From Physocladia obscura (taxonomy: Eukaryota; Chytridiomycota; Chytridiomycetes; Chytridiales; Chytriomycetaceae), in the NCBI GenBank assembly GCA_027596945.1, contig JADGJH010000522.1, forward strand, positions 1 through 17,413: a DNA stretch of 17,413 nucleotides, in the 5' to 3' direction. Below are positions 9,101 through 17,394 of this stretch, piece by piece (the stretch's first letter is position 1; the number at the start of each line of letters is the position of its first letter). Position numbers and translations under genes: made by a program. Below the pieces are notes generated by a model that saw only the letters and a list, made by a program, of their open reading frames with translations, searched no databases and was not told the DNA's origin.

Positions 9101-10238
9101 GCTGAAGAGAGAAAGAGATGCGTAGTGTGAAAGAAGCGGGGCTGTCTCGGTGTACAAAAGAACCGCTTCTTTGTATTTTTTGGCATTGAATGAAGTTGCC
9201 AATTTTGATGGTAACTCAAAAACGAAATGGAGCTAAATGTCAAAAAGGAAAGAAAATCAGTTGAGGAAAGATCTTTGCTTTCGCCGGATAATTTGTTTTT
9301 TTATCGTAACTGAATTTTTTGCACTGATTATGTTATATTGCTTTGCCTTTCTAACTCGCCTCAATTGATTCACTACGCGCACGTTTTTATTATTATTATT
9401 TTTCTCTCGCTCTACTCGATTCACGCGTAATTTGACCTTTGCGATGCACTACGTTGCATGCGCCATGATCTAAGAAAACCCAAACCTTATGCAACAATTG
9501 ATGGACGCCGGTTAATTGTCTAATAGTAGCTCGTTTAGGGGCTAAAAAGTCATGGACAGCATCGGAGCCATTTGAAATTGTGGCCATTTTATCTTCAAAG
9601 AGACGCATTTGATCTTCCATGGAATCCACCTTGATGCGCATGTCTCGGATAGTGTCCGAGGCGGCAATAAATTTGTTGTAATTTCCATAGACAAGTGTCT
9701 TCATTGATGCGTCGAGCTCTTTTATTTCAGCGACGAGATCATTGTCCCGCTGGAGCATTTCCACCAGAGATGTTTCGTTGATACATTTGGAAACAAAAGT
9801 TTCTGGGACGAAAAAGGGACTGTCCATATCCATTGGGTTTGGGCCGTACGCTGCACCGGAGGCCTTTTTCAGTTTGCTGTTTTTGGATGATGAGAGTTTG
9901 GGCAGTTTCTGCTCGGAGTTTGAGGTAGTGCTGTAAGTGAGTAAATTCGACGAATCGGGTGAAGCGTTTGATGCTGAAGACGAAGAAGCAACAGTAGTTG
10001 CTATTGTCGGAGTGGCAATTGTTGGTTGGGCCGGCAGATTGTAAAACTCCTTCAGCCTATTTCGCTTGCGGGCAGAAGCGGAAGTGGAAGATAAAGTATC
10101 GGGAGGCCAAAGCGACGCGGCCGATGCCGAAGCAGAAGATAGATCTGGACCCGATCCAAAGCTCGATCTAAAGTCTGATCCAGAGCCAGCAGAGCTTGCA
10201 GGATGTTGTTGCTGTTGTTTGGCTGTTGCTGATTGCAT
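6182..10238 (-). CDS. VPS51: VPS51, GARP/EARP tethering complex subunit, ten exons
   Basis: Common subunit of the GARP/EARP complexes that tether endosome-derived vesicles at the trans-Golgi and recycling endosomes. Exons: 10238-9486, 9232-8925, 8848-8515, 8458-8366, 8276-8090, 8015-7723, 7629-7213, 7166-6971, 6887-6469, 6412-6182; about 1076 residues. In-frame TGA at 10247-10245 fixes the start. Residues 1-130 are Q/S/A-rich with LKEFYNL (62-68). The VPS51 core follows: NPMDMDSPFF (134-143), then TLVYGNYNKFIAASDTIRDM (181-200) in a coiled-coil-like helix, then a tether-type helical body. LPPTLLLLIMS in exon 7 and QTLGTHGFHQVQID in exon 10 match animal VPS51 C-terminal blocks. Exon 9 carries a Ser/Asn-rich insert; the human protein is about 780 residues. 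Exon 2 could instead end at 8907 (donor GTACAG), adding six residues. All phases agree, with no stops, so the gene looks functional. Confidence 0.93.
7653..7669. repeat. AG dinucleotide tract inside a VPS51 intron
   Basis: An uninterrupted run of AG on the plus strand reads as CT on the VPS51 strand and lies 23-39 nt upstream of the acceptor AG (7631-7630). It therefore serves as that intron's polypyrimidine tract and is likely length-variable. Confidence 0.7.
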
Positions 10239-10357
10239 TCTCTGTCACTTGAATTTCATTGAAAGCAAACAATGGACGCAACTCAACACACAACGAAAAA
10301 ATTGGGTGATGATGTGATCATCACGCAACAAGAAAAATAGCATTCTCCAAGACCACA
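10239..10357. promoter_or_regulatory. 119-bp bidirectional promoter with a perfect dyad
   Basis: The whole interval between the divergent VPS51 and oxygenase starts. It contains a perfect inverted repeat at 10306-10324: GTGATGAT, spacer GTG, ATCATCAC. Eight-base arms around three bases suit a dimeric transcription factor, but no factor can be named. No TATA box is obvious. Both genes must share this space for initiation, including their 5' UTRs. Confidence 0.55.
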
Positions 10358-11506
10358 ATGATTGCTGAGCTTGGTGCATTTCCGCAATATCATATTGATT
10401 ACCGGCAATGGGGCGCATTTGACCCAGCGAGCGAATCATCATTGCAATTTATTGTTGCGCTTCGCAAAGCTGCTGTTGGCCTTGGCTTCTTTTACCTTCA
10501 CAACACGCCATTGTCAGACAATATCCGACGGGAGCGCATGTTTTTCCACATGAAAAACTTCTTTGCATTGCCGTTGGAAACTCGGCTCCAAATCGACATG
10601 ACCAAATCGCGTCACTTCCGAGGGTACGCAAAGTTTGGCCAAGAGACAACATATGGCCGGCAAGACATGCGGGACCAAATAAATTATGGGCCAGAAGAAG
10701 AAGAAACAAGCCTCAACGGTGGCAGCATTTCCACTAAAAAGTATGCCAACTTTCCTGTTCATCTTTTGGAGACGCTGCAATACTTGAATCTTTTGGGTCC
10801 CAACCAATTTCTTCCTGACTCTGTTTTGAGGCCACAAAGAAATTGTCACTGATTGGTTTGACAGCGCCACGAAAATATCTCGATAGGTTACGATCGCGTT
10901 GGAGATTGCATTGGGTGTTGAAAAGGGTCGCCTGACGAAAGTGTTGGACGGAAACACCATTGACATTCTGAATCAGAACAGAAGTTCGAATTCTCGATTC
11001 ACGGGGCCGTTGCCATTCGCGCACATGAAAACTTTGCGTTATCCGGTCGGAAGTATTGTTGATGGAATCCATCACGAGCCTGGTACTGACCAAGGCGTTG
11101 GCCCACACAAAGACGGTGGTTGGTTGACTCTTCTTGCAACAACTCAAGTCCCAGTCCTCCAAGTCCAGGATTTCAACACCGGAAGCTGGCTATCTGTGGA
11201 TCACCTTGACGGGCAATCATTGTCAACTTTGGTCAACAGATTGAGCATGCCACTCGAGGAATTGTACAGGCTACAGCACATCGTGTTGTTGTTGAGGAAG
11301 GTGTTAATGGTGATACTGGCGATGATCGATTCTCTGTTGCTTTGTTTCGTGATGAATGGCGGTGCGCGCGTAGACAAGAAATTATTTCAGATGTTCCAAA
11401 AGGAAACTTATTCCCAGAAAGCAACGAAGAAAATGGAAAAATTGCATCGCGAACTTTTTTGCGCAGTATTCACTCAGTTGTTGATGAATACTATTCTGAT
11501 AAATAA
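10358..11506 (+). pseudogene. isopenicillin-N-synthase-like 2OG-Fe(II) oxygenase, frame broken
   Basis: Family members use Fe(II), O2 and usually 2-oxoglutarate to hydroxylate or cyclise small molecules; the substrate here is unknown. The first part (10358-10822) has the DIOX_N block, with GFFYLHNTP, NFFALPLETR, SRHFRGY and QINYGPEE. The second part (10887 on) has LRYPVG, iron ligands HKD (His 11106-11108, Asp 11112-11114), distal His in ATAHRVV (11279-11281) and Arg in RFSVALF. Three faults break one frame: a shift near 10827-10831, an in-frame TAG at 10884-10886, and a one-base loss in the G run 11211-11213. The two shifts compensate, so start and end share a frame, about 383 codons. Alternatively 10823-10886 is a 64-nt intron (GTTTTG...ATAG), removing the first shift and the TAG but also a conserved helix. 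A recent pseudogene is the simplest reading; a spliced gene plus a sequence error is possible. Confidence 0.8.
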
Positions 11507-12099
11507 TAATGAAATTTCTGGATCCAAAACGAGAAAAATCACTTACAGCTAATTTCAAAAGTTTTGGAGGAAAATAAAAATAAAATGAATTTCGAAGAAA
11601 TGTATGTGATGGATTATAATGGTCTATGATAGTCTGTTCAAAACTGATATAATTTGCAGAAAAGACAGCATTGAAAATGTGGAGTTTTCATTTGATGTTT
11701 TTTTTGTGTGAATGCATCGCACTTGATAACTACCTGTAAGTCCCAAAAAAGTCAGAATCTCTGGGACTCTTGTTGCAGTGTTTCTTGCTGGACAAGAGAT
11801 CAACATCAATAAACTTACTGCCATTGCTGGCAGCATTGTTATATGCTGCAATTCAGAGTGCAGTTGCACACACAATGCAATAACTGTAAACAAACAAAGA
11901 TTAGCAAGGCAGCAACAAAAAGAAGCAATGGCACAGAATCAATTTCAAAACACTTACTGAAAATTACAACTAATTCACTGCCAACATCTACCCCACACCA
12001 AATAACTTCATTGAAACATAAAAATCCTGATGAATTCAATAATGTGGTTGCTAATCAAGAAAATTGTATGCAATCAAATTGCTCAACTTTTTCTAATCA
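11507..12099. other. intergenic, border of the CpG-poor right flank
   Basis: Apart from the poly(A) signal, this stretch holds no recognised gene. CpG becomes rare from about 11640. Open frames near 11778 and 11843 are short and lack family motifs. Confidence 0.5.
11573..11578 (+). terminator. poly(A) signal after the oxygenase
   Basis: AATAAA lies 67 bp past the TAA at 11504-11506; a second copy follows within 10 bp. It suggests the locus was transcribed until recently. Confidence 0.45.
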
Positions 12100-12916
12100 T
12101 TGTTAGGGGCAGGTCATTTGCAAATCACTGCTTTGCTTTACACTCTGGTGGGAAAAACTCATACTGAATCTCAAACCACAAAAGTCAATGTTCCTACAGT
12201 TTTTGAATCATTAGTTGATTTCAAGAATTTATTGGCTGTTGAACTGACAGGGAAGCCAGAATTGTGGGAAGACAAATTGTATTATTCTGAAACAGTCAAA
12301 AAATGCTGATTTAAAATTTAAAAAGATTGGAAAGTGTCCTTGAACTGAATGATGGAGAAAAGAAACCAACATTTATTATCAAGCAAATCAAAAGTGAGTA
12401 ATTCAGTTGATAATTAATTTTTTCTGATTGTGTCAATTAAAATAATAAAATAAAATAAAGACAGTAATAAAACAGATGCAGGTGGTATTGCTGAAACTGG
12501 AAGTTGCAAAGTAGGTTCAATCCATAATACAGCCTATCTGTCAGTTGATTTCAGTCTGAAGCTTGACAAAAAGCACAAAAGTCATTGTTCATTTAATCCT
12601 GAAGGCTGTATGCATAAAATCACAGAAGGAAACACATAACATCTAAATTTAACAATGTTAATGTGATAAACTTGGATTCAACAACTGATAAGCCTTAAAA
12701 AAATTTATTTTTCTGATTTTGCTCCAAAATTAGGTTGCAAAATCTCCTAAAGTTGACATCAATCATCTTCCAGACTCAAAGAAATTTGGTGCACAAAACT
12801 ATCATGTGTTGGGAACAAAAAAAATCACACAACCCTCCACACAACTGTTAATCCAAGCATCTACAAAGAAATTTGCTACCAACATCAAAATCAATGAGAG
12901 GATCACTGTTTGCTGA
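12100..12916 (+). pseudogene. decayed multi-exon gene fragment, family not recognised
   Basis: Several consecutive plus-strand frames read like protein and join at plausible splice sites. An open frame runs 12100-12309 (with VFESLVDFKNLL and GKPELWEDKLYY). A shifted frame runs to 12393 (LESVLELNDGEKKPTF), ending at donor GTGAGT 12394; acceptor AG 12480-12481 leads into 12482-12639 with matching phase. A third block follows acceptor AG 12732-12733 (12734-12916, including SPKVDINHLPDSKKFGAQ). Frames shift between blocks and there is no intact start-to-stop path, so this is a relic. The amino-acid composition is protein-like, but no domain could be named. It may derive from a multicopy gene or a transposon. 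Confidence 0.4.
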
Positions 12917-13262
12917 AGTAATATCTTGAAATACTTGAATTTTGCTGGTTGACGCACACAATCCTCCATTGTGCTGTGGACATCAAAAAATTGCTCAGTA
13001 GTATAGTCCAAATCATCCTCATTGAACTCATTCTCAGTTGACACAAATTTCATTGGAAATAGTAGAGTTGCAAGTTTTTATAAAATAAAATTGACTGTTG
13101 GTAATAAAATAAAATGAAAGACAGAAGAGAAGTTACATTGCAAGTCAAAAAATGATCTCAGAAATCAAAACTGCAAACAAACAATCAAAAAAGCAAAATC
13201 AAAGCTGTAGGCTGCCAATCAAAGGATCAAAGAGTAAAATTAAAGTTGCAGAGAGGTCAAAG

Positions 13263-13356
13263 AGTGAAAATCAGAGCAGCAGAGCTAAAATTGGAGTTGC
13301 AAAGAGTCAATCAGTGGATTTAAGTGTAAAAATGAGAGCACCAGAGCAAAAATTCA
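13263..13356 (+). repeat. direct repeat, copy 1
   Basis: About 94 bp matching 14006-14098 in the same orientation. Shared words in order include CAGAG, GAGTT, CAAAGAGT, GTGG-TTTAA and ACCAGAGCAAAAAT. In one frame both copies translate to similar Lys/Gln/Ser-rich text (SRAKIGVAKS here, NRTKFRVSKS there). The surroundings (13160-13260) contain further weaker copies of the AGAG-GTTGCA words, so this is part of a degenerate array. Confidence 0.6.
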
Positions 13357-13363
13357 AACAGCT

Positions 13364-13504
13364 GTAGACTTTATTAAGTCCATTACAAACAGTGCCTGGG
13401 ACCTCCAACACGTTAGTGACTTAGAAAAAGTCAATGTGGCTTTTCCTCACAAATTCTGGAAATTTCTGGGTTTGGAAGTCACAAAAAACAAAGATCTTTA
13501 CTGA
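13364..13504 (+). pseudogene. short coding-like fragment, unrecognised
   Basis: A 46-codon open frame ending in TGA 13502-13504, with protein-like composition (SAWDLQHVSDLEKVNVAF and FWKFLGLEVTKNKDLY). It has no start codon and overlaps the end of the Lys/Gln-rich repeat in another frame. No family could be named. Likely an exon relic of the same decayed material as its neighbours. Confidence 0.25.
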
Positions 13505-13512
13505 TGTTTGTA

Positions 13513-13630
13513 ATTAACAATTTTCTCACAAACATCAGGTACTATTCATTCTTACAACCATTTTATTTCTATCTTTCCATTCTTGAGTGTGCATTTTAAT
13601 AAATTAGCAATTTGCTCACAAACATCATGT
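13513..13630. repeat. short direct repeat about 90 bp apart
   Basis: ATTTTCTCACAAACATCAGGT near 13520 and ATTTGCTCACAAACATCATGT near 13610 differ at two positions. The sequence between them, and on to 13895, is AT-rich with no gene seen. Confidence 0.5.
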
Positions 13631-14005
13631 TAAAGTATAAAAAACTCAAGCTGTATTAAAAGATGAATTTGCTCAATTTGCTTAAAAAGTAAAAAACAAA
13701 ACAGTGAACTTGCCATTTCCATCATTAGGCTGCAGCTTTTGTATTAATACAAGATAGCTTTGTATGGGTAGGAAGGTGCAAGATTTATTAAAAGACTGTT
13801 TTTGGAATTTTTATGATTGAGGATTTTGAACAATGAAAATCTAGAATAAAGAAAAAAGAATTCTTGCTAAAATTCCTTACCATACACAATCATAAATGGA
13901 GATTGCAACATATCAGGCAGAGCACATACAAAAGCTTATGACAGCAGAGCAAAAATCAGAGCAGAGCCAAAATCAGAATTTCAAAAAGTTAATTGGTGGA
14001 TTTAA

Positions 14006-14098
14006 GAACAAAAACCAGAGCAACAGAACCAAATTCAGAGTTTCAAAGAGTGAATTGGTGGGTTTAAAAGTGAAAATCAGAGTACCAGAGCAAAAATC
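14006..14098 (+). repeat. direct repeat, copy 2, with internal 62-bp periodicity
   Basis: Partner of 13263-13356. Just upstream, the word CAG-A-TTTCAAA-AGT-AATTGGTGG occurs at 13974 and again at 14036, a 62-bp step, so copy 2 is itself part of a short tandem array. The longest frame (13896-14120) is rich in Lys, Gln, Asn and Ser and looks like translated repeat, not a folded protein. Confidence 0.6.
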
Positions 14099-14476
14099 GG
14101 AACTGCATAGCAAAAATTGAAGTTGTAGGTGGTTGATCAGAGTAATGAGAAGAGTAACACAAAGAGTGAAGGTGGTGTATTTGGTTAGAATGATAGCATG
14201 ACACATCAAGGGGCTATACAAGACTTACCAGAAGCAGCAAAGTAGTGAAATATTGGTACTTAGGTGTGGTACTGACTGGTTTTTGTGCTCTGTACATTCA
14301 ATGGATTGAGAGTTTTCTGCCAAATGTCCAATTTCTGAGTTTTTGATTTCTCAAGTGGAGAAAATTTCTCAAATATTGAAGGTTTTCAGTCTCTCTTTGT
14401 CATTAGCAATCAAAAAATCTAAGAGGCAGCAGCAACAAGAAGAATCTGAACTGGTGATAGTGGAGGTTAATAACAA

Positions 14477-15287
14477 GAAATTGCTGAACAGATCTGGAAT
14501 ATTGCAAAGATGGAGATTCTTGGCACAGCAGTTCTCAGAGCCTATATCACTAGTGAAGTCATAATCACAGACTTTGGAAAATTATTGAATTGGCTAAAGG
14601 CAACAGCCACTAGTGTATGGCCTTGGTGAGAAAATTACTCTTATTTAAATTTGATGAAATCTAATGAAATAATTAAATGCAGGATATTTGAATACTTCTC
14701 TTCTGTTTATTTGGTGAAGGATTGGGAGAAATTTGAATCTGACATTTTGACTTTGCCAGCAAATTGCGGAGACAGATCAGGGGCACCAAACAAAGCTCAA
14801 ATAGCTGAAATTATAGCCAAACTACAACTTGCACATCCACATTGAAAAGTTGCGCACTTTATTTGGTGAGATTGTGCTAATTACCTGCTTCAAACTGAAC
14901 ATCACCATTGAGTAGAAGCTAGTATATTGAAGGAGCCTCCCAACCAAATTTAATTTCTATTTCTCAAAAAAACCATGCAGCAGGAGTCCTTGAATAAGCT
15001 TTTGTGAGACTGTAGATATTGCTGAAAACCTTTTGGATGACATTGAACATCAGAGCAAAACTATTCATAGAACCATCAGAAGCCTACACCAACAAATGAA
15101 GAATATGACAAATTCAAGGCATGCTAACAGACAAATAATTGCAAGGTTCAAGAGGGCTTTATGTCCAATTGTTAGAAACCAAAATAACAGTGAGGTTGAC
15201 AATAATGACAAGGGAAATTGTCTAGATCACTCTACAAACACCAAGAACAGCAATCATGATCAAGACCATTTTGGTGTTGATGAATAA
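14477..15287 (+). pseudogene. decayed intron-bearing gene fragment, family not recognised
   Basis: Exon-like frame 14477-14625 ends at donor GTGAGA (14626) and rejoins in phase at 14683 after acceptor AG 14681-14682, a 57-bp intron. The joined frame reads protein-like text (ATG at 14510, AVLRAYITSEVIITDFGKLL, then DWEKFESDILTLPANCGDRS) to TGA 14843-14845. Homology-like text continues one base out of frame beyond that stop (IEKLRTLFGEIVLITC), which points to a frameshift. A further open frame at 14994-15287 (DIAENLLDDIEHQS, acidic Asn/Asp-rich end) may be a later exon. Text before 14477 continues in another frame from about 14343. I cannot name a domain. A small intact 92-residue gene starting at 14510 is a less likely alternative. 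Confidence 0.4.
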
Positions 15288-16004
15288 ATAAAATAAATAA
15301 CAATCACAACTTGTTTTATTTGTAACCCATTGCACTAGTAGTTTGTCTATTCCCAATTTGAGGATCAAATTGAATGGTACTAGTAAAACTGCATTTTGAA
15401 ATATTGGTTCCATGTTAAAACTTGAAAGCTTTACTAGTACAATGAGCCACTGCTTATGAAGAGCTAAAAATTTGCACTCAACTGTTTTGCTTTTCTGGCT
15501 GGCAATTGAGCCATCTGATTCAAACTGCTGAATCCAGCAAGTGATAGTTCAGGCTGATTTGTTGTAGGTGGTCCCAATCTTTTCTGCTGGCATTTGATGA
15601 AAGTAGTAGTTGTAGAGAGCATAGGTTCTAATGCTACTGGTCGCATGCATTGAAGTAGCATGTATGTGAATTGCATCCATTTCTCAATTACAAAATGGAA
15701 TTTCTCAGAAAAATGACATTTTACAGCAAAAAGACAACACAATCATTTTTTTTCTTTCAATTTTCAAAAGGTACATTCAGAATGTACAAAAATTTTTGGG
15801 GTTAATTTGCTTTGTTTCTCTTTGGGTTTTGGAATCAAATTAATAAATTGAAGATGTTCTGAAAAATGGCATGTTGTTTGCAGGATGTAAAGAGCTTTGT
15901 GAGGCCAGTGGTACATCATGCTCAACTGGTGTCTCTGCACCACTGTGGATCTTCCACCATGAGAGTAACACTTGGAGCTGTTGTATTAGACTCACAGCAG
16001 CCCA
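15288..16004. other. AT-rich stretch, nothing recognised
   Basis: CpG-poor sequence with short open frames on both strands and no recognised motif. The word ACTAGTA and variants recur three times in 15334-15440. It may include part of the repeat family beyond the end shared with copy A. Confidence 0.45.
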
Positions 16005-16726
16005 AGGGATAAGTGCCGACCTTTCTTGTACACCCCTTCTACCCCCTGCCTTCCATGACACTTGGGACAGATCTTGCTGATATCCTTTTTAGTGCATGAT
16101 ACCCTGGATGGCATATTCCCTAGGACTAGGAGGTGTCAGTATTGTCAGAAATGGAGTGGACTGCTCTTGATAATTGGATCTGCAAATATAAGCTTGCAAA
16201 GAGAAGTTTACCCCCCAGGTGACAGGACACAGTCAGACAACCAGGGCAATGGGTGATGAGGTGGCTCTAGATGCTGATATTGACAGAGTGCAGCCTGAGT
16301 GTAAAGAGAAGGGTTCTTGTTGCTGGTGGTAGCAGAACAAGGACTTGGTATCTTAATTGGAAAAAAAGAGAAAACATTGTGTTTGTACTTATTAACCATA
16401 CTTACCTGTTTCTATTTATCCTATTTATTCTATTTATCTCCAGAGTATAACAGGCGCTACCTGGCTATTCTTGGGACCTAGCCAGGGTTCAAACATTTCC
16501 CAAGTTCATTCTGGACCTATTTCCATTGCTTTGCTGTGGTGAATTTCAATTGTTTAATGCAGATGTTGCAGGTTCAATGACTTTCCACTGCTTACCAGCT
16601 TTGGCTGAGGCCAGTTTTTACTGATGGATCAGTTTTGAGCTGATAAACCAGCCTTGATCCAATGACCAAGCTTTGCTTGATGATCTTGTAACTGCAATGA
16701 GGGAGGACCAGGAAGAACCTGACAGG
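16005..16726 (-). repeat. unclassified interspersed repeat, copy B (inverted)
   Basis: Reverse-complement partner of 715-1875, lacking the about 420-bp insertion. Matching blocks on the plus strand are: CATGACACTTGG (about 16056), the GGCATAT...CAGTATTG block (about 16110-16147), the CCAGGGCAA-GGTGATGAGGTG block (about 16241), TTAACCATACTTACCTGTTT (16392) and AACATTTCCCAAGTTCATTC (16492). Similarity stops near 16726. On the minus strand one frame keeps CPKCHGRQGVEGVYKKGRHL, more complete than in copy A, hinting at a zinc-binding segment. No known transposon signature was found. Confidence 0.75.
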
Positions 16727-16876
16727 TCAAGTTGCTGCTGAAACTAAATCAATGATTCCACAAAATTATTTGTCTCTTTGCACAATCAGCATTTATGGCA
16801 ACATAGAGCGTTACCAAAAGACCTATCAAAAAGCAAGTGGGAATTAAAATCAACTCATTTCACAAACACTGCATAG

Positions 16877-17248
16877 TTTTTATTTGATGATAGATGACTA
16901 TTTCCTGGCCACAATAGTCCACAAATGAAGAGAGACAAAATTGGAATTAAACAAGTTATGGTTTCAAACAATGAAATTGCATGATACAGAACCAAATCTG
17001 AGGAAGTGCTTATAAACTTAATCATAACAAACTTTGCAAAGTTTGAAAATTTAAAAACTATTTCAGCATTCCCTTTGTGAAAGTCAAACCCAAACCAAAT
17101 TATTCCTCAAACAATCCTTGATTTTTGTGAAATGACTACTGCTGATGCAATTAAAATCTTGAAACAAAATGCAATTGATTTTAAAGTTCCATCTTTGAAA
17201 GGAACTGAAGAACTTTTTGTTGATAACAACATCAGGAAACTGAGTTAA
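16877..17248 (+). pseudogene. decayed coding fragment with three in-frame TGA codons
   Basis: One frame stays protein-like for about 124 codons: LFPGHNSPQMKRDKIGIKQ, SEEVLINLIITNFAKF, IIPQTILDFCEMTTADAIKI, then VPSLKGTEELFVDNN to TAA 17246-17248. It is interrupted only by TGA at 16895, 16982 and 17078, with no frameshift. A single change CGA to TGA would explain each interruption, and the surroundings are CpG-depleted. The family is not recognised. Sequence between 16727 and 16876 holds no gene seen. Confidence 0.45.
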
Positions 17249-17257
17249 TACACCACA

Positions 17258-17394
17258 ATACATTTTAAGGTCCAAAAATGCATCACAATGCATCAAAATG
17301 TTGTAAATGAAAGCAATGCTATCACCTCCCCCCCACGATGGAAATACCATCACAATACACTAAATCCATCACAATGCATCACAATGCATACACA
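17258..17394. repeat. decamer-type repeat CATCACAATG at right edge
   Basis: CATCACAATG or a one- or two-base variant occurs at about 17280, 17290, 17349, 17367 and 17377, with two back-to-back pairs. TACACCACAATAC near 17250 is a looser copy. The array may continue beyond the window. No coding content. Confidence 0.6.

Noticed and set aside
11233..11424. Minus-strand and shifted frames over the C-terminal half of the oxygenase
   Set aside because: The distal His and Arg motifs are in the plus-strand frame ending at TAA 11504; the others carry no motif.
12100..15287. Assignment of the relic frames to Crinkler effectors, kinases or known transposon proteins
   Set aside because: No diagnostic motif of any of these families could be pointed to, so a name would be a guess.
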